From: Paludibaculum sp.
GTDB lineage: Bacteria; Acidobacteriota; Terriglobia; Bryobacterales; Bryobacteraceae
DNA: 64,000 nt
Assembly: GCA_029973955.1 (NCBI GenBank)
Contig: JARKQJ010000218.1
Coordinates: 124,001 to 188,000 of the forward strand
Reading direction: 5' to 3'
The position numbers and the translations under genes are program-made. How positions within the stretch are numbered: the first letter of the stretch is position 1; the number at the start of each line of letters is the position of its first letter. The notes under the pieces were generated by a model. It ran no database searches, had not been told where the DNA came from, and saw only the letters and a list, made by a program, of their open reading frames with translations. Below, piece after piece: positions 51,483 through 59,827 of the stretch.

Positions 51483-52367
51483 CTATAGCAGAGCCCGTAG
51501 AGCCTCCACCACATCCTCGTACTGAAACCGGAATCCGCCGCTCCGGGCCCTCTCCGGCAACACTCGCTGGCTGCCGGTGAGCACTTCCGCCATCTCCCCG
51601 AACAGCAATCGCAGCGCGAAGGCCGGCACCGGAGTCACCGCCGGCCGCTTCAACGCCTGTCCCAGCGCTCGCGTAAACTCAGCGTTTTGAACCGGTTGTG
51701 GAGAAGCCGCATTGACAGCCCCGTCCACCTCCCGGTGCTCGGCCAACCAGGCCAGCAATCGTGCGGCGTCTCCGCCATGGATCCAGGACATCCACTGCCG
51801 GCCGTCCGCCAGCGGTCCGCCCAGCCCCAGCCGGAACGCCGGCAGCATCTTGCCCAGCGCCCCGCCTTCGCCCCCCAGCACAACTCCAAATCTCACCTTT
51901 GCCACTCGCAAACCCAGTTCCCGTGCCGAATCCGCCGCCTCCTCCCACGCCTGGCAAACCTCCGCCAGAAACCCCTGCCCCGCCGCTGAAGCCTCCGTCA
52001 GCACCTCGTCCCCCCGCGATCCGTAGTACCCCACCGCCGAGGCGCAAATCAGAGCCTCTGGCCGCCGGGCCGCCAGTTTCAGGCCCTCCACCAGATTCTG
52101 CGTCCCCCGCACCCGGCTGGTGCGGATCCGCTGCTTCGCCGAGGAGGTCCATCTCTGCGCGATCGGCTCTCCGGCCAGATGGATCACCACATCGGCGCCG
52201 TCCAGGCTCTCCCCAGGCGGCGGTCCACCCATGGGATCCCATCGCGACCCGCCGCCCCACCCGCGCGGATTGCGGCTCAATGTCTGTACTTCGTGGCCTG
52301 CGCCCGCCAATTCCACGGCTAGGCGCCTGCCCAGAAACCCTGACGCGCCGGTTACGGTGATTCGCAT
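51483..52367 (-). CDS. TIGR01777 family (YfcH-like) sugar-nucleotide epimerase-type oxidoreductase
   Basis: A 294-residue extended SDR protein: Rossmann motif VTGASGFLGRRLAVEL, then DGADVVIHLAGEPIAQRWTS, SAVGYYGSRGDEVLTE with the catalytic-type YYG, and the late DUF1731-like segment (ALGQALKRPAVTPVPAFALR). Closely related proteins lie next to photolyase genes in many bacteria; here the phr stop is 2 bp upstream of this ATG. Physiological reaction unknown. Confidence 0.92.
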   Translation of the reverse strand: MRITVTGASGFLGRRLAVELAGAGHEVQTLSRNPRGWGGGSRWDPMGGPPPGESLDGADVVIHLAGEPIAQRWTSSAKQRIRTSRVRGTQNLVEGLKLAARRPEALICASAVGYYGSRGDEVLTEASAAGQGFLAEVCQAWEEAADSARELGLRVAKVRFGVVLGGEGGALGKMLPAFRLGLGGPLADGRQWMSWIHGGDAARLLAWLAEHREVDGAVNAASPQPVQNAEFTRALGQALKRPAVTPVPAFALRLLFGEMAEVLTGSQRVLPERARSGGFRFQYEDVVEALRALL

Positions 52368-52369
52368 AG

Positions 52370-53782
52370 TCAGCCCTCTGCCAGCCGGAATGGGTCTTTC
52401 CCAGTCAACTCCAGATGGGCGATCTCGCGCAAGTAGGCATCCACCCCGGTCTTGCGCTTCATGCCGTCCGATGACATGTACCGCACCATCCCGAAGATGG
52501 GCCGCTCCTGCCACGGCCGGTCGTGCAGGCCCAGGCACCACAGGATGTTCGTGTAGGTGTTCGGATCGCGCCCGTCCAAAGCATAGCGGTCGTGCAGGTA
52601 GACCATCGTGCGCACGGCGGACTCGCAGTCAGCCGACCACTCGATGATCTTCTTGCCCCAGTACATCCGGTAGTAGCCGTGGATCGTCCCGCGCAGCAGA
52701 AGCTCTTTCTGGCAAGCGTTCCAAAGCGCGTCGTGCGTCTTGGCCCGCTCAAAGTGTTCCAGCGAATACTCGGGCTCACGCCTGTCTCTGGCGTGCTTGG
52801 CCAGCGTCTGCTGAGCCCACTCCGGCAGGTTGCGGATCGACGCCGGATCTTCTACGCTGCGCGCATAGTTGAACGCCAGCTCGCGCCGCACGATCAGCTC
52901 TTCCAGAAACTCCTCCGCGATCAGCTTGTGCTCTTCCGCATATCGCCGCGCCGCCAGGGCCACTTCCAAGGAGGAGATCTGCCCGAAATGCAGGTACGCG
53001 CTCAGGCCCGAAGTGGCATGTGCCGACGGTTCATTCCGCTCCCGCGCATACCGCCGCAGGTTCTTCTCGAGGAAATGCGCCAAAGCCCGTTCCGCGGCCA
53101 GCCGCCCGCCGGTCTGCGAAATCGAAGGCTTCACCGAGTGGTCGATCTCGCAGCATTCCACTAACTCACCGATCTCGTCCTCGCGCAGCGCCACATGGAA
53201 CTCCGGCGCCGGATCCTGCCACCGCCGCCGCACCTTCACCGGCGGCGCGTCCACCAGGTACTTCGCCCACACGCGGTGGATCTTCGGCCGGATCGTATAC
53301 GCCGCGTACTCCCGCTTCTCAAAGAGGTTCATCGGCACCACGCAGCTCGAGTCCACCGCCTCGCACCGCACCGCCAGCCGCGCCGGCACCGTCGCGTTGT
53401 GACGCCGCGCGAGGAAGGTCGGGTAGTCGTCCGTCACCACGCAGGCCGCCCCCGCCGCCAGGCGGTACAGAATGTCGTTCGCATCGGACCGCCGCCGCCG
53501 CGGGTAGAAGCAGTAACCGATGCCCAGCCGGGCCAGCCGCCGCGCCGTCTCCGGCACGCCTTCCAGGATGAACGTGTGCAGCCGGTCGTTGGCGTACGGG
53601 TAGTCGCACGTCAGCCCCTCGTAGTAAAGCACCGGCAGCGCGAGTTCGTTGGCGATCTCCACCGCTCGCAGCAGTGCGTGGTTCGCATCCACGCGGCGGT
53701 TCATCTGTGCCCAATACAGGACATACCGCGCGCCGTCGCGCAACGGCTTGTCGTTCAATCTGCGAATCCGTTCCTGCACCAC
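52370..53782 (-). CDS. phr: class II CPD photolyase
   Basis: A 470-residue FAD enzyme that repairs cyclobutane pyrimidine dimers with light. Class II features: VLYWAQMNRRVDANHALLRA at the N-terminus, SGLSAYLHFGQISS, FLEELIVRRELAFNYARSVE, and LLLRGTIHGYYRMYWGKKII then DGRDPNTYTNILWCLGLHDR. These segments include the conserved tryptophans and Arg/Asn of the FAD pocket. The length is normal. It starts an operon with the YfcH-like gene, and diverges from the radical SAM gene. Confidence 0.94.
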   Translation of the reverse strand: MVQERIRRLNDKPLRDGARYVLYWAQMNRRVDANHALLRAVEIANELALPVLYYEGLTCDYPYANDRLHTFILEGVPETARRLARLGIGYCFYPRRRRSDANDILYRLAAGAACVVTDDYPTFLARRHNATVPARLAVRCEAVDSSCVVPMNLFEKREYAAYTIRPKIHRVWAKYLVDAPPVKVRRRWQDPAPEFHVALREDEIGELVECCEIDHSVKPSISQTGGRLAAERALAHFLEKNLRRYARERNEPSAHATSGLSAYLHFGQISSLEVALAARRYAEEHKLIAEEFLEELIVRRELAFNYARSVEDPASIRNLPEWAQQTLAKHARDRREPEYSLEHFERAKTHDALWNACQKELLLRGTIHGYYRMYWGKKIIEWSADCESAVRTMVYLHDRYALDGRDPNTYTNILWCLGLHDRPWQERPIFGMVRYMSSDGMKRKTGVDAYLREIAHLELTGKDPFRLAEG

Positions 53783-53838
53783 TCTCCTGATGGCCCTGCC
53801 GGGCTGCCCGCTACAATAAAAGGTACCTCTTCCCCGAT

Positions 53839-54975
53839 ATGCGCGCCTGGAACCGAGCCAAACTGCTGTGGAGCTTCCTTCGCGGTCACGCGCGCGTACC
53901 CGCTCTGCCGGTCGAGTACATCGTCGAAACCACGGCCAAGTGCAACATCTACTGCCCGATGTGCCCGCGCGAAACCCACCCGCAGCCCAAAGAGGACATG
54001 GAAGAGCAAACGTTTCAACGGCTTACGGATTCCGCAGCCGCCACCGCCGAGCACATGATGCTGATCGGTCTCGGCGAACCGCTGCTCGACCGGCGGATCT
54101 TCGACCGCATCCACCACTGTGCCCGGCACGGCATCTCGACGCTGATCTCCACCAATGGCACTCTGCTCGACGAGCAGGCCGCCGAACGGCTGCTCTCCAC
54201 GCCGCTCGAGCACATCACCCTCAGCTTCGACGGCTACAGCAAGGAAACGTTCGAATTCTATCGAAAAGGGGCTCGTTTTGAGCGCGTTCGTGACAATTTC
54301 GTGCGTTTCTGCCGCATGAAACACGAGCGGAAGTCGAAGCTCCAGATCGTCGTCCAGATGGTCCGGATGGACGGGAACCGCCACGAGGTGGAGGAGTTCG
54401 CGCGCTTCTGGCGCGCCGTGCCGGGCGTTGACCTGATCCGCGTCAAGGAAGACGAAACCAATCTCATGAACCCCGAGGCCGCCAAGGGCCGCGCATGGAA
54501 ACACCCCTGCCACTACCTCTGGCGCGGGGCCATGTACGTGAAGCACAACGGCGACGTCTACCCCTGCTGCCAGAGCTATATGCTGGACGGCGAGCCGCTC
54601 GGAAACATCAACTCGCAGGGCCTGCCGGAGATCTTTAATGGCCCTGCCATGATGGAGATGCGGCGGCTGCACGTCGCCGGGCGGGCGGGTGAAATCGGGA
54701 TCTGCTCGCGCTGCTGCACGGCCATTCCCCACCCCATTCTCGCCGCCGGCAGCCTGGTGCTGCACGGCCGTGTGGTCCGTTCCCTCCTACCCCTCATCGA
54801 GCGCCTGGCCTACCGCTACTTCCCCAAGGGCTATTTTGGGGACGGTGCACTCAATCCCCAAACTCCAGCGAGCACTGCACCAGATCTTGTCCAGCTGAAG
54901 CCGCCAGCGACTTCGGCTTCGGCCCGGTCTTCCTCTTCCGCAGACTCCACCCCAACTCGAACTCCAGACGCGTGA
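53839..54975 (+). CDS. radical SAM/SPASM protein with C-terminus replaced by a mobile-element end
   Basis: A 378-residue [4Fe-4S] enzyme. The SAM-cluster motif is CNIYCPMC (CxxxCxxC), followed by GLGEPLLDRRIF, TLISTNGTLLDE and a SPASM-like region with DVYPCCQSYMLDGEPLGNIN and CSRCC. Function probably peptide or cofactor modification; no precursor peptide is visible. Residues 1-332 look native and end AYRYFPKGY; the last 46 residues are encoded by the RAYT element's inverted repeat. Removing the 815-bp element brings TGA directly after this tyrosine, so the original protein was 332 residues. Confidence 0.85.
   Translation: MRAWNRAKLLWSFLRGHARVPALPVEYIVETTAKCNIYCPMCPRETHPQPKEDMEEQTFQRLTDSAAATAEHMMLIGLGEPLLDRRIFDRIHHCARHGISTLISTNGTLLDEQAAERLLSTPLEHITLSFDGYSKETFEFYRKGARFERVRDNFVRFCRMKHERKSKLQIVVQMVRMDGNRHEVEEFARFWRAVPGVDLIRVKEDETNLMNPEAAKGRAWKHPCHYLWRGAMYVKHNGDVYPCCQSYMLDGEPLGNINSQGLPEIFNGPAMMEMRRLHVAGRAGEIGICSRCCTAIPHPILAAGSLVLHGRVVRSLLPLIERLAYRYFPKGYFGDGALNPQTPASTAPDLVQLKPPATSASARSSSSADSTPTRTPDA
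54834..54872 (+). repeat. left 39-bp terminal inverted repeat
   Basis: Begins TTTTGGGGACGGTGCACTCA and ends AAACTCCAGCGAG. Matches the complement of the right end at 38 of 39 positions (C/T at 54859). Contains the stop codon of the transposase gene. Confidence 0.85.
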
Positions 54976-55576
54976 TCGTGTCTTCGTAGGCCAGCGGCCG
55001 GCCCGTTCTCGTGGCGGCCCGGACGTTCTTCAGAAAGTGCAGATCGCCACCCATGGAGACCAGTTGCGCCCGCCAGGTGGTTTCATCCCAGTCCACATTC
55101 CAGACTTCATCCCGGAGGGGAAGATAGGCCTTGCCGAGTCCGAGATGGGAGCGGGCGCTGGACCAGTCATACTCTTCCGGCATCTTCGAGAGGCCCGCGC
55201 GCACCGGGTTCATCTCCACGTAAGCCATTGCGCGCCAATGATATGAGCCGTCGAGCAGGCATGAATAGTAGCGTGCCTGCCAGAGGTGGCCGCAGCCGCC
55301 GTGGGTGGCATGAAAGTAGCGCGAGTAGGCTGAGTGCGCCCACTTCAAGCCCAAGTGCAGGGATTCGGCTTCCTGCGGCACCGCCACCAAGTGGACATGA
55401 TTGGTCATCAGGCAGTAGCCCTCGTAAGTGAGGTGATACCTCTCGCCAGCCTGGCGCAGTAGGCCGAGGTATACGAAGCGGTCTCGATCCTCCAGGAAGA
55501 CGGGCTTCTGGTCCGAGCCGCGCTGCGTGATGTGGTAGGGATAACCGCGCACGACGGCGCGACGCATTCTCGCCAT
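54851..55576 (-). CDS. REP-associated tyrosine transposase (RAYT, Y1_Tnp family)
   Basis: A 241-residue HUH transposase. It has YHITQRGSDQKPVFLEDRDR at the start, the HUH pair in MTNHVHLVAVP, and the catalytic-tyrosine helix AYVEMNPVRAGLSKMPEEYD followed by WSSARSHLG. These enzymes nick and rejoin single strands at REP-type palindromes. It appears intact. Starts at 55576 or 55567. Encoded opposite to the host radical SAM gene, ending in its own left inverted repeat. Confidence 0.92.
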   Translation of the reverse strand: MARMRRAVVRGYPYHITQRGSDQKPVFLEDRDRFVYLGLLRQAGERYHLTYEGYCLMTNHVHLVAVPQEAESLHLGLKWAHSAYSRYFHATHGGCGHLWQARYYSCLLDGSYHWRAMAYVEMNPVRAGLSKMPEEYDWSSARSHLGLGKAYLPLRDEVWNVDWDETTWRAQLVSMGGDLHFLKNVRAATRTGRPLAYEDTITRLEFELGWSLRKRKTGPKPKSLAASAGQDLVQCSLEFGD

Positions 55577-55609
55577 ACGAATCCCTAGTGCCGGATTTTG
55601 GGGCGGACT

Positions 55610-55648
55610 CTCGCTGGAGTTTAGGGATTGAGTGCACCGTCCCCAAAA
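55610..55648 (-). repeat. right 39-bp terminal inverted repeat
   Basis: Complementary copy of the left repeat. Just inside it, near 55595, a partial third copy (TTTTGGGGCGGAC) is present in direct orientation relative to the left end. Confidence 0.85.
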
Positions 55649-55708
55649 TTGACCCTGGGTGGGGAGGAGGTAGTCCCTGATAGTGGCCCTGGGAGAGGCT
55701 GGGGGGTA

Positions 55709-57214
55709 TTACTTGCCGTGGGCTTGGTAGTAGCCGGGTTGGACGCGCTCGACGACGCTTGAAACCGAGCGGTCGATGATCCTGAAGAAGGGCGACGGGG
55801 CGACGCCGATCCAGACGGCCAGAACCAGCAGCGGGGCGAAGTAAACCACTTCGCGCCAGTTGAGGTCCTGGAGCACCTTGTTCTTCTCGTTCTTCAGTTC
55901 ACCCAGCATGGTGCGTTGGAAGAGCCACAGCAGGTAGGCCGCGCCGAGCGCAATGCCCGCGCCGCAGGCCAGTGCCCAGCCGAGTGAAACCTCGTACACG
56001 CCCTTGATGATGGTGACTTCGCCGATGAAACCGTTCAGCGGGGGCAGGCCCATGGAACTGAGGGCGGCGATGAGGAACACCACTGTAAAGACGGGCATTA
56101 CACGGAAGAGCCCACCGTATTCGGCGATCTCGCGGGTGTGGCGGCGTTCGTACACCACGCCGACAATCAGGAAGAGCATGCCGGTGGAGACGCCGTGATT
56201 GATCTGCTGGATGATGGAGCCGGCGATGCCGGCGTGGTTGAGAGCGAAGATGCCCAGCGTACAGAAGCCCATGTGGCTGACCGAAGAGTACGCGACGAGC
56301 TTTTTCCAGTCCTTCTGCATCAGGCTGACCAGCGCACCATAGACGATGGCGATGATGGAGAGCCCGGCGACGATGGCCACTACCTGCGGATCGCGGCTGG
56401 TCTCCGGTAGCATGGGCAACGAGAAGCGGAGCAGGCCGTAGGTGCCCATCTTCAGCAGGATGCCGGCCAGGATGACGGAGCCGGCGGTGGGCGCCTCCGT
56501 GTGCGCGTCAGGCAGCCACGTGTGCAGCGGCCACATGGGCACTTTTACGGCGAAGCCGATGAAGAAGGCCCAGAACACCCACCATGCCATGTGCGTGGGG
56601 ATGGTGGTCTGCATCAATTCGGCCATGTCCCAGGTGAGGGTGTGGAATTGGATCCAGTGCTGCCAGTAGAAGGCGAGAATGCCGAGCAGCATCAGCATGG
56701 AGCCGATCAGCGTATAAATGACGAACTTGATGCTGGCGTAACCGCGCCGCTGGCCGCCCCAGATGGCGATGATGAAGTACATCGGGATCAGCGTGAGTTC
56801 CCAGAAGACGAAGAAGAGCAGAAAGTCCCGGGCGGAAAAGACGCCCAGCATGCCGAACTGCAACAGCATGAAATGGCCGTAGTATTCCTTGAGCCGTTCG
56901 GTGATCGCGCTCCAGGAGCAGAGGATGGAGAGAAACCCGATGAGCGTGGTCAGCAGGACCAGCAGCATGCCGTACCCATCCACGCCGAGGTGCCAGGAGG
57001 CGCCGATGGCCGGGATCCAAGGCACTTTCTCCACAAATTGAAAGTCCTTGCCGGGGTCGAACCCAAACCAGAGCGGCAGCGAGATCAGAAACCCGGCCAG
57101 GAAGACGAAGTTCGACCAGAGCTTGACGAGTTTCTGATTGGAAGAGGGGAGAAAGAAGAGCACCAGCAGCCCAACCAGGGGGGTGCACAGGACGATAGAG
57201 AGCAGGTGGTCCAT
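55709..57214 (-). CDS. nuoM: NADH-quinone oxidoreductase subunit M
   Basis: A 501-residue proton-pumping membrane subunit of complex I with about 14 helices. Typical segments: FFVFWELTLIPMYFIIAIWG, the lysine-bearing AVKVPMWPLHTWLPDAHTEA, LMQKDWKKLVAYSSVSHMGF and NHGVSTGMLFLIVGVVYERR. Length is normal. Neighbouring nuoL and nuoN are not found inside the window; the gene upstream is a surface protein, so nuoM seems isolated or begins a split operon end. Confidence 0.95.
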   Translation of the reverse strand: MDHLLSIVLCTPLVGLLVLFFLPSSNQKLVKLWSNFVFLAGFLISLPLWFGFDPGKDFQFVEKVPWIPAIGASWHLGVDGYGMLLVLLTTLIGFLSILCSWSAITERLKEYYGHFMLLQFGMLGVFSARDFLLFFVFWELTLIPMYFIIAIWGGQRRGYASIKFVIYTLIGSMLMLLGILAFYWQHWIQFHTLTWDMAELMQTTIPTHMAWWVFWAFFIGFAVKVPMWPLHTWLPDAHTEAPTAGSVILAGILLKMGTYGLLRFSLPMLPETSRDPQVVAIVAGLSIIAIVYGALVSLMQKDWKKLVAYSSVSHMGFCTLGIFALNHAGIAGSIIQQINHGVSTGMLFLIVGVVYERRHTREIAEYGGLFRVMPVFTVVFLIAALSSMGLPPLNGFIGEVTIIKGVYEVSLGWALACGAGIALGAAYLLWLFQRTMLGELKNEKNKVLQDLNWREVVYFAPLLVLAVWIGVAPSPFFRIIDRSVSSVVERVQPGYYQAHGK

Positions 57215-57343
57215 AGGGGCTTTCCGGCCAAGTTGTCATTCTATCCCACTTGGCACAGAAATGGAGTGTCCGGTCTGAATCGCTTTGTTGTATGGGGTTT
57301 GCGGCGACGGAAGGAAACTGCAGGGCAGGCGGGGGCGAAAAGA

Positions 57344-57375
57344 AAACGGCCAGCCCCGTGGGGGACCGGCCGTTT
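57344..57375 (-). terminator. intrinsic terminator after the TIG-domain protein
   Basis: On the minus strand AAACGGCC, 16-base GC-rich loop, GGCCGTTT followed by TCTTTTC. It is 18 bp after the stop of the TIG-domain gene. Confidence 0.8.
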
Positions 57376-57393
57376 CTCGGGACGATTCCGCCT

Positions 57394-59157
57394 TTACTTG
57401 TAGCCGAGGGTTTTGGAACTGCCGTAGGCCCAGACGAAGAAGGACGACTCGATGTGGCCGCCGTCGACCAGCGGAGCGGCGATGGCGGCGACGCCCTTTT
57501 CGTTAGGGACGTGCTGCAGGCCGACCGTGCCCAGGGCCTCCGGCGTGGTGCCATTGGCAGCGGGCATCTGCAGGAGCAGGCTGGAGGGAACGGTGATCTT
57601 GCCGGCGGTGGCCGGCGCCATGCAGATGAAGGTACGGACGACGATCTTGGAGTTGTCTTCCGGGGCCGGGCCGCGGGAGAGGCCGGTGGCGGAGACGTAG
57701 GCATTGTCGGTGCCGCCGGTCCAGAGGAAGGTGAGGTCGGTGGCGCGGTTCACTATGGAGAACTGCGCGTCATCCTTGTTGGACCAGGTGATGGGATCGA
57801 GCACATTGAGGGTGGAGGTGAATGCACCCACGACGGCGCCGCCATCACCCTTCAGGGTATAAGCGCCGGCGCCGATGACGTCCTTGGCGGCAGTGCCGCC
57901 GCCGCCGGGCAGGCCGGGGATGGTGGGCAGGCCGGGGATGGTGGGAGTGCCGCCGCCGGAGGTGGGGCTGGTGAGAATCAGGTTATAGGCCTTCGTGGTG
58001 GGGTCCTGCGGGACTTCCTGATTGAGGCCGTTGGGGCCCGAGATGCGAATCTTGCCGGCATCCACCATCTTGGCCTGGAGTTCGTCGGGCAAGGGGGTGT
58101 CGTCCGAGGTGAAGAGCGTGCAGCCGTTGGGGTTCATCGCCCAGCCGACATCGCTCGATGCCATGTGCAGAGCCCACTGGGCGGCGTTGTAACGCTCGAA
58201 GCTGCCGCTGATGGTCTCTGTCTTGGTGGTGAGCGAGATGCCGAGCATGTTGACGGAGAGGCTCTGATTCAGGAGGCCAAAACCGCCGGTGACGATCGTG
58301 CCGCCGGCGTCGAGAGCATCCTGGCCGTCGGGGGTCAGGCCGAGCGGGTGGACGCAGGCGAGAGTGGTGCCGTCGCCCTGGGCAACCGGCAGGGAGACGG
58401 TGGCGCTGATCTGGTCGGCGGCGAGCTTCGCCTGGAACATGACCAGGCAGCCGAGCGGAGCGTCATCCGGCAGCACAGCGCGCACTTTGTCGTAGCCCGG
58501 CTTTTCAGGGTCGCGGCCGATGTAGGTGATGGCCACTTCTTTGCCGCCGAGCAGAAGGCTGGCGCCGTCGATGACGTTGAGTTCGGGCGCCAGTTCATTG
58601 TCGGGCGTGTCGATGGCGCCGAGGCCCATGGCGGAGAGTTCCACCAGCCAGCCTGGTTTGGCGGAGGTGCGGGAGGCAATGGCTTGCCAGCTTTCGGACT
58701 CGGGCACCCAGGCACGGCCCACGACGGAGCCGCCCACCATGCCAGTGGTGGTGACCAGGCCGAAGTTGCGGTCGGCCACTTTGACCGCGAAGCCCTCGCT
58801 CATGTCGCCGTTGTTGCTGACGACCACGTTGTAGTCTCCGGCGGCGGTGCTCGACGGCACCATGGCGGTGATCTTCTTCTCGGAAGCGGAGATCACGAAT
58901 GCCTGGACGATCGAAGAGTTGTCGGGAGTGGCCAGGTAGACGATGACGCCCGCCAATTCCTGCCCGTAGGGCAATTCGGCGTTCACCGCATCGACAGGGC
59001 CCAATCCCGTGCCGGTGATTGTAAACACAGATCCACGCGCCAAGGTGGTCTTCGATGCCACCGTAGCCAGCGTCTGCACGCCGGTCTTCGCTGTAATTAC
59101 CGGTTTGGCGGCGGCCAGCAGGCAAGTGGCACACGCCAACACAAAGATCCGATTCAT
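57394..59157 (-). CDS. exported TIG/IPT-like surface protein
   Basis: A 587-residue secreted protein with signal MNRIFVLACATCLLAAAKP. It contains at least two Ig-like IPT/TIG modules: ARGSVFTITGTGLGPVDAVN then ITAMVPSSTAAGDYNVVVSN, and SAMGLGAIDTPDNELAPEL with VRAVLPDDAPLGC, the arrangement of the paralogous TIGR03437-like domains common in Solibacter relatives. A Gly/Pro linker (TPTIPGLPTIPGLPGGGG) precedes the C-terminal part. The frame is open upstream through the tandem repeat to 59652, but the signal peptide and GGAGGA support 59157. Function unknown; probably adhesion or sensing. Confidence 0.78.
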   Translation of the reverse strand: MNRIFVLACATCLLAAAKPVITAKTGVQTLATVASKTTLARGSVFTITGTGLGPVDAVNAELPYGQELAGVIVYLATPDNSSIVQAFVISASEKKITAMVPSSTAAGDYNVVVSNNGDMSEGFAVKVADRNFGLVTTTGMVGGSVVGRAWVPESESWQAIASRTSAKPGWLVELSAMGLGAIDTPDNELAPELNVIDGASLLLGGKEVAITYIGRDPEKPGYDKVRAVLPDDAPLGCLVMFQAKLAADQISATVSLPVAQGDGTTLACVHPLGLTPDGQDALDAGGTIVTGGFGLLNQSLSVNMLGISLTTKTETISGSFERYNAAQWALHMASSDVGWAMNPNGCTLFTSDDTPLPDELQAKMVDAGKIRISGPNGLNQEVPQDPTTKAYNLILTSPTSGGGTPTIPGLPTIPGLPGGGGTAAKDVIGAGAYTLKGDGGAVVGAFTSTLNVLDPITWSNKDDAQFSIVNRATDLTFLWTGGTDNAYVSATGLSRGPAPEDNSKIVVRTFICMAPATAGKITVPSSLLLQMPAANGTTPEALGTVGLQHVPNEKGVAAIAAPLVDGGHIESSFFVWAYGSSKTLGYK

Positions 59158-59386
59158 TGACTTCAAATTTTCCTCCAAAAAGGCGTGATGGGATCCCAGA
59201 TCCGCACGCCACATTACGCTATTTAAACTTTTAGCAGGTTCCAGGGGGCAAGACAAGTAACTTTTGACATTACAGGGGTTTATCCGAGGTGCGCAGGGCC
59301 GGGAGAGGGGGTGGGGCGGCGGGCTGTCCCCTCGGCCGGTTTGGCAGTGTTGGGGAGAAGGGTGACTGGGGTGGAGGGCGTGGAGG

Positions 59387-59624
59387 GGCTCCACGGTGGC
59401 CCCGAGACTTTGTCTCGGGGGAAACGGGCAGGTGGACTGGCGCGCCGAGGGGGCTCCACGGTGGCCCCGAGACTTCGTCTCGGGGGAAACGGACAGATGG
59501 ACTGGCTCGCCGGGGGGGCTCCACGGTGGCACCGAGACTTCGTCTCGGGGGAAACGGGCAGGTGGACTGGCGCGCCGAGGGGGCTCCACGGTGGCCCCAA
59601 GACTTCGTCTCGGGGGAAACAGGC
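59387..59624. repeat. 65-bp tandem repeat of hairpins (about 3.7 copies)
   Basis: Copies begin at 59387, 59452, 59517 and 59582, an exact 65-bp period, the last being partial. Each holds CCCCGAGAC-TTC-GTCTCGGGG, a 9-bp stem with 3-base loop (TTT in copy 1; one stem change in copies 3 and 4), followed by GGAAACGGGCAGGTGGACTG. The array sits in the 670 bp between the TIG-domain gene and the small exported protein, which otherwise shows only an AT-rich upstream region near 59215-59280. A 65-bp unit shifts frame, so it is not coding. Confidence 0.88.
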
Positions 59625-59827
59625 TAACCGGCGGATGGGGCGGTTTGGGCATCGAAAGAAAGGGGGTGGTGTTAAGAGATTGCTAAGTCCGGGGCGGCGG
59701 GACGGGGGGCCGTAACCCGGTGGGGGGGTGCCTGCGTCGATGGAAACAGAGGCCGTGAGAGCGAGGCGCCCGGCGATGGCATGCGGCCCTGGGAATGATG
59801 TTGCGCCGGGACGTCATGGAGGCGCAT

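Larger units (their letters stand above)
54834..55648. mobile_element. RAYT/IS200-like element with 39-bp inverted ends
   Basis: An 815-bp unit bounded by near-identical inverted repeats and containing one Y1 transposase gene. No target duplication is visible, as expected for HUH transposition. The left end lies inside the radical SAM gene, the right end 60 bp from the end of nuoM. Confidence 0.8.

Noticed and set aside
57215..59280. Replication origin with DnaA boxes
   Set aside because: No TTATCCACA-like cluster and no dnaA or dnaN; only the skew change points to an origin.
59387..59624. CRISPR array
   Set aside because: Units are contiguous copies of one 65-bp sequence with no unique spacers and no cas genes nearby.
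59158..59652. N-terminal extension of the TIG-domain protein through the tandem repeats
   Set aside because: All minus frames are open there because the DNA is GC-rich; the 65-bp period shifts frame each unit, and a signal peptide lies at 59157.
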